Origin: Ulvibacterium sp965228935
GTDB lineage: Bacteria; Bacteroidota; Bacteroidia; Flavobacteriales; Flavobacteriaceae
Direction: 5' to 3'
Assembly (NCBI RefSeq): GCF_965228935.1
Contig: NZ_OZ245846.1
Coordinates: 5,208,001 to 5,272,000, forward strand
Length of the DNA stretch: 64,000 nt
In this document: piece by piece, positions 1-7,594 of the stretch
Position numbering within the stretch: position 1 is the stretch's first letter
How the letters are laid out: each line of letters starts with the position of its first letter
Notes under the pieces: model-generated
Told to the model about the DNA's origin: nothing
Databases searched by the model: none
Seen by the model: the letters and a program-made list of their open reading frames with translations, nothing else
Program-made: the position numbers and the translations under genes

Positions 1-1
1 T

Positions 2-1045
2 GTTTTCCGCACCTACGTGGGATCCACCATTTACCACATTTACCTTTCGATATTACATATCATCCGAGATTCGGGATATCGCAAGAACAATTACGGAAAT
101 AATCTTTTGTTCTTGGTAGAGAGTACACCAATGATAGAGACCCTGATACCAAATCTGAAAAAACGGTTTTTCCGGGATGTACATATTATTTCGGAGCGCA
201 AGGATCACGTAGCGGATTTGGGCAAATTTGATTACTCCTTTCGCAGAAAGAAAAGACTACCTCCTTATTTGGAAGGGAAACATCCCGTTTTAAAAAAGGA
301 AAAAGAATTTATTGAAGCATCGGATCTTTACCTATGTGATACGGATTCTTCCAAAAGCTACTTTTTATATCTATTTGGAAAAAAGGATATTAAAATGATC
401 GAGGACGGTGCACGAACCTATAGTCAAAGACATAGTTTTTTTGAGCAGTTGATAAAGCAGTATCTAACAAAGACTCCGGTTGGTGGAGGTTTCGATAAGG
501 AAGTGAAGACTATCTTTGCCCAATTTCCCAATAAGTTGCCTCAACCTTTACAAAAAAAGGCCGTGGAACTTAATATCAAAAAAGAAACGGTGAAACTGGA
601 TGAAACCACGAAAAATGAAATCTTTGAAGTTTTTCTTCCCAAGGATACGTTTAAAATAGAGGGGCAAAACAACGCTTTGATACTTAGTCAGCCTATTTCC
701 GAGGACAAGGTCATTAAAAATGAGTCGGAAAAAATAAAAATCTATTCGGATGTCATCTCCAAAGTACCCAAAAATATGAACGTTGTCCTAAAAGTGCATC
801 CCAGGGAAACAACGAAATACGAAGAACATTTCACTGATATTGTTATACTTCCGGCACTGTTTCCTATTGAAATTTTGGGCCTAAGGGAAGGATTTTATTT
901 TGAACAAGGATATACGCTTTTCTCCACGGCACTCTCCAATTTGGAAATTGTAAAGGAACGGTTTTTTCTGGGTAAGGATTATTTGGATAAATTTACCGTT
1001 AAGGCTACCCGAAATTTAATAGAAAACATGGTGGTTGACCAATAA
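2..1045 (+). CDS. Predicted bacterial sialyltransferase (GT52/GT38-like), 5' partial
   Basis: Likely transfers a nonulosonic (sialic-type) acid from its CMP-sugar onto a surface glycan. The three motifs typical of bacterial sialyltransferases are visible (residues numbered from the GTG at 17): the acidic EDG at about 129-131, the HP pair in KVHPRE at 261-262, and the S-T pair in TLFSTAL at 303-304. No signal peptide or membrane span is seen, which fits a cytoplasmic peripheral enzyme. The frame stays open to the left window edge (VFRTY precedes the GTG), so the true start is probably outside the window and GTG 17 is only the first possible start inside it. It lies 8 bp before the CMP-sugar synthetase gene, so donor synthesis and transfer are likely co-expressed. 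The acceptor and exact GT family are inferred; a polysialyltransferase-like relative is the alternative. Confidence 0.72.
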   Translation, partial: VFRTYVGSTIYHIYLSILHIIRDSGYRKNNYGNNLLFLVESTPMIETLIPNLKKRFFRDVHIISERKDHVADLGKFDYSFRRKKRLPPYLEGKHPVLKKEKEFIEASDLYLCDTDSSKSYFLYLFGKKDIKMIEDGARTYSQRHSFFEQLIKQYLTKTPVGGGFDKEVKTIFAQFPNKLPQPLQKKAVELNIKKETVKLDETTKNEIFEVFLPKDTFKIEGQNNALILSQPISEDKVIKNESEKIKIYSDVISKVPKNMNVVLKVHPRETTKYEEHFTDIVILPALFPIEILGLREGFYFEQGYTLFSTALSNLEIVKERFFLGKDYLDKFTVKATRNLIENMVVDQ

Positions 1046-1053
1046 CTTAAAAT

Positions 1054-2223
1054 ATGTCGAAATCTATAGGATTCATTCCCCTCAGAAAAAACTCCAAAGG
1101 TATTCCAGGTAAGAATAAGAAAAAATTGCTGGGTAGACCCTTGTTTACCTGGGTGTTGACCGAGGCCATTTTTTCCAATTTGGATGAGGTCTTCATTTTT
1201 ACGGATGATACCGAGATTATTGATTATGTGAATACCCATTTCGATTGGTCCACCAAGGTAAAGTGCCTGGAGCGTTCCCCGGAAAATGCCTCGGACACTG
1301 CTTCTACCGAAGCGGCCATGTTGGAGTTTTGTGAAAAAGCAGAAGCGGATTTTGATGTTTTCTGTTTGCTGCAAGCCACATCGCCCTTGACCCAAAGAAC
1401 CGACATTAACCGGGGATTGGAAAAATTGCAAAAAGAAGGACTGGATGCCGTTTTAAGTGTGGTAAATACGCATAGGTTTACCTGGTCAAAGGATGGAAAA
1501 CCACAGAACTATGACTTTAACAATCGTCCACGCCGGCAGGACTTTGAAGGTCTGCTCATAGAGAACGGAGCTGTGTATTGCACTACCAAAAATGCCTTGT
1601 TGGCTTCCAAAAATCGGTTAAGTGGGAAAATCGGCATTATTGAAATGTCGGAGGATACACTGGTAGAAATCGATTCGGAAACCGATTGGCAGGTTGTGGA
1701 GCAACTGTTGATTTCCCACTTTAAGCAAAACAAATCCGCGCAGCGCATAAATTATTTGATTTTGGACGTGGATGGGGTATTTACGGATGGCCGGGTAACC
1801 TTCACTAACGAAGGGGAATTCTCCAAAGTTTTCGATATGCGGGACGGAATGGGCCTCGAAATATTGAGACAGCATGGTGTAAAGGTCATGGTAATGACAT
1901 CCGAGAATTCCGAAGTTGTGGCACAGCGCATGAAAAAGTTAAAAATAGAGGATGTCTTTCTCGGGATAAAGGACAAATATTCCTGTTTGGAGGATATCTG
2001 CACCGAACGGAACATTTCTCCTAAGGAAATTGCCTATATCGGCGATGACGTAAACGACCTTAGCAATATGCTAAGGGCGGGTTGGTCCCTTTGCCCTTCC
2101 AATGCTACCAGACCCATTCAATTCCATGCGGACATAGTTTTGAAGAACAGATCGGCCGAAGGTGCTATTCGGGAAGCTTCCGAATTTATCATCAATTATA
2201 ATCTAAGATTTAATGACTTATAA
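1054..2223 (+). CDS. neuA: CMP-nonulosonate (acylneuraminate) cytidylyltransferase fused to HAD phosphatase
   Basis: Two-domain protein of 389 aa. Residues 1-225 are a CMP-sialate synthetase: nucleotide-binding motif RKNSKGIPGKN at 11-21, ATSPL at 108-112, and a conserved ENGAVY near 170-175. Residues 232-385 form a KdsC/KDN-9-phosphate-phosphatase-like HAD domain: motif I DVDGVFTD at 238-245, Thr at 282, lysines at 306/308, and GDDVND at 330-335. The enzyme should activate a nonulosonic acid with CTP; the second domain may dephosphorylate the 9-phosphate precursor. The arrangement resembles vertebrate CMAS rather than E. coli NeuA, whose extra domain is an esterase. All HAD motifs look intact, so the phosphatase is probably active. 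The gene overlaps the next one (neuB-like) by 11 bp, indicating translational coupling. Which nonulosonate is made (Neu5Ac, KDN or another) is not settled by sequence. Confidence 0.88.
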   Translation: MSKSIGFIPLRKNSKGIPGKNKKKLLGRPLFTWVLTEAIFSNLDEVFIFTDDTEIIDYVNTHFDWSTKVKCLERSPENASDTASTEAAMLEFCEKAEADFDVFCLLQATSPLTQRTDINRGLEKLQKEGLDAVLSVVNTHRFTWSKDGKPQNYDFNNRPRRQDFEGLLIENGAVYCTTKNALLASKNRLSGKIGIIEMSEDTLVEIDSETDWQVVEQLLISHFKQNKSAQRINYLILDVDGVFTDGRVTFTNEGEFSKVFDMRDGMGLEILRQHGVKVMVMTSENSEVVAQRMKKLKIEDVFLGIKDKYSCLEDICTERNISPKEIAYIGDDVNDLSNMLRAGWSLCPSNATRPIQFHADIVLKNRSAEGAIREASEFIINYNLRFNDL

Positions 2224-3085
2224 AGAGCCCTATATCATAGCTGAAATTGGCTGTAACCACAAAGGCGATATGAAAATTGCCAAGGAACTCATAAACATGG
2301 CCAAGATTTTTGGCAATGCCAATGCGGTAAAGTTTCAAAAAAGGAACAATCGAGAGCTTCTTACCCAGGAACAATACAATGCACCGCATCCAAACCCAAT
2401 AAATTCGTATGGTGAGACCTATGGCGCTCACCGGGAATTTTTGGAATTTGATGTTGACCAACATCGAGAGCTTAAGAACTACTGTGAAGAAGTAGGCATT
2501 ACGTACTCCACCTCGGTCTGGGAAACCACCTCTGCCAAGGAAATGGCAAGTTTGGAACCGGATTTTATCAAGATTCCATCGGCCTGTAACAACAATTTTG
2601 GAATGTTGGGCTGGCTATGTGATCATTACCTTGGAGAAATCCACATCTCCACGGGAATGACCACAAAGGATGAAATTGAAGACCTTGTTCTTTTTTTTGA
2701 TGAACATGGTAGGGCCAAGGATTTGGTGGTTTATAATTGCACCTCAGGTTATCCGGTCCCGTTTGAGGATATCTGTTTATTGGATATTTTGAAACTTCGG
2801 GACAAGTATGGAAAAACCGTAAAAAGTATAGGATTTTCCGGCCATCATTTGGGTATCGCCGTGGACGTGGCGGCCTTTACTTTGGGTGCCCATATCATTG
2901 AACGGCATTTTACCCTGGACCGGACATGGAAAGGTACCGATCATGCCGCATCCTTGGAACCCATGGGATTACGGAAATTGTGCCGTGATCTAAGGGCTAC
3001 CCATAAGGCATTGACCTATAAAGAAAAGGATATCCTGGATATTGAGAAGGTACAGCGGGACAAACTAAAATATCAAAAATCATAG
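2213..3085 (+). CDS. neuB: Nonulosonic acid synthase, NeuB family, short form without SAF domain
   Basis: Condenses phosphoenolpyruvate with a mannosamine- or mannose-type sugar (or its 6-phosphate) to a nine-carbon acid. The TIM-barrel NeuB signatures are present: EIGCNHKGD at 11-19, KFQKR at 40-44, an STGM motif at 146-149, and ERHFTLDR at 230-237. At 290 aa the protein ends just after the barrel; classical NeuB enzymes are about 340-350 aa and carry a C-terminal antifreeze-like SAF domain that reaches into the partner active site. The usual GYSDHT motif is replaced by GFSGHH at 207-212. The start overlaps the neuA stop by 11 bp. Substrate choice may therefore differ from Neu5Ac synthase; a KDN-9-phosphate-type synthase is a reasonable alternative given the HAD domain on the neighbour. 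Confidence 0.85.
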   Translation: MTYKEPYIIAEIGCNHKGDMKIAKELINMAKIFGNANAVKFQKRNNRELLTQEQYNAPHPNPINSYGETYGAHREFLEFDVDQHRELKNYCEEVGITYSTSVWETTSAKEMASLEPDFIKIPSACNNNFGMLGWLCDHYLGEIHISTGMTTKDEIEDLVLFFDEHGRAKDLVVYNCTSGYPVPFEDICLLDILKLRDKYGKTVKSIGFSGHHLGIAVDVAAFTLGAHIIERHFTLDRTWKGTDHAASLEPMGLRKLCRDLRATHKALTYKEKDILDIEKVQRDKLKYQKS

Positions 3086-3216
3086 GTTTTTTCGGTTGGG
3101 CAATGAAGTCTTTATTGCTGATTTAAACCAAAATTTCATTGCACCTTGCCTACTGTACGAACAATTTCTTTTGATTCCTTTTTATTCCATGCAAAGCTTG
3201 GGGAAATACTACTAAA

Positions 3217-4644
3217 ATGCAATCACAAAACCATATAAAGGCACTCATAGACCCTGTATTTGGGATAATCGCCCGTAGCGCGCAGGATCTCAACATAAAC
3301 ACCTATGTCATTGGTGGCTTTGTACGGGATTATTTAATGGGAAACGAAATTCCCAAGGATATTGATATAGTAGCAGTGGGCAGTGGAATAGAACTTGCAA
3401 AAAGGGTAGCTTCCCACCTACCCGGCAACCCTAAAGTTTCCGTTTTTAAGAATTTTGGTACCGCTATGATAAACCATGAGGGCCAGGAATTGGAGTTTGT
3501 AGGGGCGCGAAAGGAAAGCTATCATAGGGACAGTCGGAAACCGGTAGTGGAGGACGGTACCCTGGAAGAGGACCAAAAACGTAGGGATTTTACCATTAAT
3601 GCCTTGGCACTGTCCTTGAACAAAAAAAACTATGGGGTTTTACTAGATCCATTCGATGGCTTGGGCGACCTTAAAAGAAAACTGATTCGCACCCCGTTGG
3701 AGCCGGGCATTACCTATTCGGATGATCCCTTACGTATGATGCGGGCCATCCGGTTTGCCACACAATTGGGATTCACGATTCATGGCGACTCCCTCAGGGC
3801 CATTACCGAGAATAAACAACGTATAAAGATTATCTCCAAGGAACGCATTGTGGACGAGCTCCATAAAATTTTGGGAAGCACAAAGCCTTCGGTAGGTTTT
3901 GCCTTATTGCATACAACAGGTCTTCTCAAGTATATCCTTCCGGAACTCAAAGCTCTGGAAGGTATAGAGGAAGTTGAGGGGCAACGCCATAAGGATAATT
4001 TCTGGCATACCTTGGAAGTGGTGGACAACATAGCGAAGACCACGGAAAATCTTTGGTTGCGATGGGCCGCCCTTTTACACGACATCGGAAAAGCACCCAC
4101 AAAAAAATTCCACAAAAGAATCGGCTGGACCTTCCATGGCCATGAATTTGTGGGCTCCAAAATGGTCTACACCCTTTTTAAGCGGCTCCATATGCCCTTG
4201 AACGAAAAAATGAAATTCGTACAAAAAATGGTGCGGATGAGTTCCAGGCCCATTATACTTTCTGAGGATTTTGTAACAGATTCCGCGGTTCGCCGGCTCG
4301 TTTTCGACGCAGGTGATCATGTGGAAGACTTGATGACCCTATGTGAAGCGGATATAACGACCAAAAATCCAAGAAAGCAACGGAAATACAAAAGCAATTT
4401 TAAACTGGTACGTCAAAAAATAGTGGAAGTAGAGGAACGTGACCATATTCGCAATTTTCAACCTCCCATTAGCGGAGAGGAAATCATGAGGACCTTTGGT
4501 CTAAAACCTTCCAGGGAAATCGGTATCCTAAAAGAAGCCATCAAGGAGGCCATTTTGGAGGGTGTTATTCCCAATGAATATAGCGCCGCGCAAAACTATA
4601 TGCTTCAAAAGGGAAATGAGATGGGCTTAAAAGCCAAAATCTAA
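3217..4644 (+). CDS. cca: CCA tRNA nucleotidyltransferase with HD domain
   Basis: Adds or repairs the 3' CCA end of tRNAs. The 475 aa protein has the class II polymerase-beta-like head with GGFVRDYL at about 33-40 and the catalytic acidic pair DID at 48-50, the REESYH/RRDFTINAL-type motifs near 100-130, and then an HD phosphohydrolase domain with HDIGK near residue 289. This head-plus-HD layout is common for the single CCA/poly(A) polymerase family enzyme of Bacteroidota. It follows the sugar-acid genes after a 131 bp gap and precedes heme A synthase by 80 bp on the same strand. No poly(A)-polymerase-specific features are seen, so the CCA-adding role is preferred. Confidence 0.92.
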   Translation: MQSQNHIKALIDPVFGIIARSAQDLNINTYVIGGFVRDYLMGNEIPKDIDIVAVGSGIELAKRVASHLPGNPKVSVFKNFGTAMINHEGQELEFVGARKESYHRDSRKPVVEDGTLEEDQKRRDFTINALALSLNKKNYGVLLDPFDGLGDLKRKLIRTPLEPGITYSDDPLRMMRAIRFATQLGFTIHGDSLRAITENKQRIKIISKERIVDELHKILGSTKPSVGFALLHTTGLLKYILPELKALEGIEEVEGQRHKDNFWHTLEVVDNIAKTTENLWLRWAALLHDIGKAPTKKFHKRIGWTFHGHEFVGSKMVYTLFKRLHMPLNEKMKFVQKMVRMSSRPIILSEDFVTDSAVRRLVFDAGDHVEDLMTLCEADITTKNPRKQRKYKSNFKLVRQKIVEVEERDHIRNFQPPISGEEIMRTFGLKPSREIGILKEAIKEAILEGVIPNEYSAAQNYMLQKGNEMGLKAKI

Positions 4645-4688
4645 GGTAGAAAATCCGTAAAACGTGGTTCTGATTCTTCATACTGATG

Positions 4689-4696
4689 TAATTTTG
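4689..4696 (+). promoter_or_regulatory. Candidate -7 box (TAATTTTG) upstream of ctaA
   Basis: Matches the Bacteroidota -7 consensus TAnnTTTG exactly and lies 28 bp before the ctaA start codon. No TTG at the expected -33 distance is seen, so the call rests on one half of the promoter only. Confidence 0.35.
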
Positions 4697-4724
4697 CAAC
4701 GTACAGAACGGGATATCTCTTTCC

Positions 4725-5756
4725 ATGCATAAAAGTTTTAGAAAAATTGCCAAGGTCTCCTTGGTTTTAGTATACCTTGTAATCATAGCAGGAGCTGTAG
4801 TACGAATGACGGGCAGTGGTATGGGTTGCCCTGACTGGCCCAAATGTTTTGGATATTACATACCACCTACCCAAGAATCCGAACTGCAGTGGAAAGCGGA
4901 AAAGGAATACAAAAAAGGGCAGGTAATTATTCGCAACGAAGCCCTTTTAGTGGCGGAAATGGATTTTGTGACCTCCTCCGTTTTCAAGGACAAAAACTGG
5001 ACGGTTTACACCAAACATGATTATGCCGTTTTTAATCCATGGCATACTTGGATAGAGTTTGTCAATAGGCTTTTTGGGGCTTTAGCGGGTTTGGCCACAT
5101 TGATTCTCGCCATCTTCTCTTTAAAATACTGGAAAAAAAAGAAGTGGGTTACTGTTTTTTCCTGGCTCGTAGTATTTGGCATGGGATTTCAGGCATGGTT
5201 GGGTGCCACTGTGGTATACTCCGTATTGGAACCTGTGAAAATTACGCTTCACATGGTCATGGCATTGATTATTGTGGCCTTGATATTGTATGTGATCTAT
5301 TTATCAAAGCAAGAAATACCACCATCCATACATGACCGTACCACATTTACCTTTTTGATTTCCGCTCTTTTGATTACTATTGTACAGGTTGTATTGGGCA
5401 CCCAGGTACGACAGTTTGTGGATGGGCAAATCGATTTGGTCGGTCAAAACCCACACTTATGGTTGCAGGATCCTTCCCTTCAGTTCTACATACACCGATC
5501 GTTTTCCATAGTAGTTGTATTGATCAATTTGTATTTGGCATATCGTATCTATAAACTAAACTTGAACCTTTTCAGAATCAATTGGGTCCTATTAATCCTG
5601 TTGGCCGAGGTTATTACCGGAATGGCCATGTACTATTGGGATTTCCCATTTGCCAGCCAACCTCTGCATCTGGTGCTGGCATCCTTGCTTTTTGGAGTCC
5701 AGTTTTATTTGGTCCTGGAAACCTATACTTTTAAAAGAAGTCCGAAATCTTTGTAA
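4725..5756 (+). CDS. ctaA: Heme A synthase, COX15/CtaA family
   Basis: Oxidises the C8 methyl of heme O to the formyl group of heme A for cytochrome oxidase. The 343 aa protein is an integral membrane enzyme with about seven to eight hydrophobic spans. Family signatures: VRMTGSGMGCPDWPKC at 26-41 with the paired cysteines C35 and C41, the EFVNRL heme-ligand region near 110, and later histidines in LHMVMA, YIHRSF and PLHLVLA that match the four heme-binding positions. The N-terminal and C-terminal halves show the expected internal similarity. No protoheme farnesyltransferase lies nearby in this window. Possible -7 box upstream. Confidence 0.93.
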   Translation: MHKSFRKIAKVSLVLVYLVIIAGAVVRMTGSGMGCPDWPKCFGYYIPPTQESELQWKAEKEYKKGQVIIRNEALLVAEMDFVTSSVFKDKNWTVYTKHDYAVFNPWHTWIEFVNRLFGALAGLATLILAIFSLKYWKKKKWVTVFSWLVVFGMGFQAWLGATVVYSVLEPVKITLHMVMALIIVALILYVIYLSKQEIPPSIHDRTTFTFLISALLITIVQVVLGTQVRQFVDGQIDLVGQNPHLWLQDPSLQFYIHRSFSIVVVLINLYLAYRIYKLNLNLFRINWVLLILLAEVITGMAMYYWDFPFASQPLHLVLASLLFGVQFYLVLETYTFKRSPKSL

Positions 5757-5784
5757 CTTTGCCTTCACCCAAAAGTGAGAGCAG

Positions 5785-6279
5785 ATGATTTATAAAATCA
5801 GGATAATCCTGGATGCCGAAGAAGATATTTTCAGGGATTTGGAAATCAGTGCCGAAAATACCTTGGAGGATTTTCACAATGCAATTACCCAGTCCTTCGG
5901 TTTTTTGGGTAGTGAAATGGCCTCTTTTTACACTTGCGACGACAATTGGAACCAAGATGAGGAAATCGCCCTTTTTGATATGACCGAAAACGGCTCGGAT
6001 GTTCGCCTCATGAACGAAACTTTTCTGGAGGACATCCTCACTGAAAAAACTCCAAAGCTTATCTATGTCTATGATTTCCTCAATATGTGGACCTTTTTTG
6101 TAGAATTGGCCGATATTGTCAAAAAAGAGGATGGGCGATCGTACCCCAACCTATTATTCAGTTTTGGAGAGCTTCCCGAAAACCCTCCTGAAAAAAACTT
6201 CAGGTCCGATCCTAAATTTGATTTTGAGGACACTTTTGAAAATTATGAGGATCTGGATTTTGATGAGAATTGGAATTGA
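5785..6279 (+). CDS. Plasmid pRiA4b ORF-3-like protein (IS1096 passenger TnpR-like domain family)
   Basis: A 164 aa acidic soluble protein beginning MIYKIRIILDAEEDIFRDLEI, with the pattern (I/L-R-I-x-L-x8-R-x-(I/L)-x-v-x2-x-x-T-L-x-x-(F/L)-H) that defines the PF07929 family. A SFGFxxSEMASFY stretch near residue 50-60 and an YDFLNMWTFFVEL stretch near 95-107 also fit. Molecular function is unknown; the family name comes from a plasmid ORF and is not evidence of mobility. It begins 28 bp after ctaA and is probably in the same transcript, although a TAACTTTG box (5754-5761) sits at the ctaA stop. The C-terminal 30 residues are a low-complexity run of D, E, N and F. Confidence 0.75.
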   Translation: MIYKIRIILDAEEDIFRDLEISAENTLEDFHNAITQSFGFLGSEMASFYTCDDNWNQDEEIALFDMTENGSDVRLMNETFLEDILTEKTPKLIYVYDFLNMWTFFVELADIVKKEDGRSYPNLLFSFGELPENPPEKNFRSDPKFDFEDTFENYEDLDFDENWN

Positions 6280-6361
6280 TGCTTTGAATCGAATACTTTT
6301 TCTGCGTCGACTTTTCAGACATTTTAACCCTTGAACATTAACCAAAACCATCATCCGAACA

Positions 6362-7420
6362 ATGCTAAATTTGTATCCCGCCCAAATTGAAAGTATATCG
6401 CTGCACAGAGTCGGCAATAAAAATAAGAACGAGGGCATCTTTTTATCCGAGGAACCTTTTATTTTAAACGATGAGACCACTGGTCTTTTAAAGGAGTATT
6501 TTTTTAAGCCGTTTCGGGAAAAGGAGGAAAATTACTTCAGGTTGTCCCATGAGGTCGATATTGAATTCAATGAGCTTTTTAAAATTGTTACCGAAGTTTT
6601 TAATGATCGGGACAGTATCCATTTGAATTCCAGGAAAATCGCCACCCATCTTTTTGAGCAGTCCAATCATCCCCATATCAAGAGTGGAGAGGTCTATGTG
6701 GCCTATCTAACGGGTATTTTGCTGGACAATGTCAAAATGGACGCCATTGGTATTTTCAAAAGTGAACTGAAACACGATTTTTTACAGTTCAAGGAAAAGG
6801 GCGGTAATCTTGATATTATTATTCAGCAGGGAATCAATGTTAACAAATTGGACAAAGGTTGCCTCGTCTTCAATGTAAACAAAGAAGAAGGGTACAAAGT
6901 CCTGTCCGTTGATAGTAATCGGTATGATACCAAATATTGGCTGGAAAACTTTTTGGGCGTTGATGTATTGACCGATGAAAACTTTTATACCAAAAACTAT
7001 TTGAAATTTTGCCAGAATTTCGCAAAGGATGTTGTCTTGCCGGCCGAGGATAAACAACAGGAGGTCCTTTTTATGAACAAGGCCGTTAACCACTTTGCAA
7101 AAAACGATGCCTTTGAGGAATCCAACTTTCTAAACGAAGTCATGGAAAACCCTGAACTCATTCCAGAATTTAAACACTATAAGGTAGAAAAAGGCCCAAA
7201 ATATAGCATTGAGGATGTTTCCAATTTTGATATTGCCAACAAAGCGGTTTCCGATGTACGAAAAAAGATAAAGAACGTCATTAATCTAGATACCCATATC
7301 CAAATAAAACTGGATTTCATCAATCCGGAATCTGCCGAAAAATTTGTGGAAAAAGGATGGGACGAAGAACGACAAATGTACTACTATCTGGTATATTTCA
7401 ATAAAGAACAGAAGAGTTAA
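6362..7420 (+). CDS. Nucleoid-associated protein, NdpA/YejK (NA37) family
   Basis: A 352 aa soluble protein. Family traits are a start of about MxNL-IxxI-x-L-H-x-V-G-N-K (here the IESISLHRVGNKNKNE stretch at 9-24), a central LLDNVKMDAIGIFK strand set near 122-135, and a GCLVFN near 165. The family (PF04245) includes E. coli YejK, which is found in spermidine nucleoids; its biochemical role is poorly known. It is 82 bp after the pRiA4b ORF-3-like gene on the same strand. Homologues in other bacteria are often accessory and sit in islands, so this gene with the next minus-strand unknown may be an insertion between more conserved genes, but that is inference. Confidence 0.8.
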   Translation: MLNLYPAQIESISLHRVGNKNKNEGIFLSEEPFILNDETTGLLKEYFFKPFREKEENYFRLSHEVDIEFNELFKIVTEVFNDRDSIHLNSRKIATHLFEQSNHPHIKSGEVYVAYLTGILLDNVKMDAIGIFKSELKHDFLQFKEKGGNLDIIIQQGINVNKLDKGCLVFNVNKEEGYKVLSVDSNRYDTKYWLENFLGVDVLTDENFYTKNYLKFCQNFAKDVVLPAEDKQQEVLFMNKAVNHFAKNDAFEESNFLNEVMENPELIPEFKHYKVEKGPKYSIEDVSNFDIANKAVSDVRKKIKNVINLDTHIQIKLDFINPESAEKFVEKGWDEERQMYYYLVYFNKEQKS

Positions 7421-7550
7421 TCGCTATGTGGTCATAGTATTCGGTAGGGGCAGTTATCTTGCCTTAGTTCCATCACCACCCGTACATGAATTTTGATATT
7501 CTCTTCAACTGAATGTAAGGTTAACCTACAACGATCAACCTCTGACCACT

Positions 7551-7594
7551 GATTATTGGTTATTGATTATTGATTATTGATTATTGATTATTGA
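7551..7594. repeat. Heptamer tandem repeat (GATTATT, six copies)
   Basis: Six head-to-tail copies of the 7-mer GATTATT (second copy GGTTATT) occupy 7551-7592, followed by a partial GA. The repeat runs across the stop codon (7588-7590) of the minus-strand gene that starts at 8673. Read on that strand, each unit brings TAA or TGA-containing heptamers, so copy-number change would leave the protein end almost unchanged because the first stop is in the first unit. Replication slippage could vary the copy number. Confidence 0.9.

Noticed and set aside
17..1045. GTG at 17 as the true start of the first gene
   Set aside because: The frame is open to the window edge, and the sequence reads on naturally (VFRTYVGSTIYH), so the start is probably outside.
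3100..3142. GCAATGAA/TTCATTGC inverted repeat after neuB
   Set aside because: Arms of only 8 bp with a 27-nt loop and no T-tract. May be chance.
5785..6279. Mobile element or plasmid origin suggested by the pRiA4b/IS1096 family name
   Set aside because: The family name is historical. No transposase, terminal inverted repeats or target duplication are seen.
7551..7594. CRISPR-like array
   Set aside because: Units are 7 bp with no spacers. It is a simple tandem repeat.
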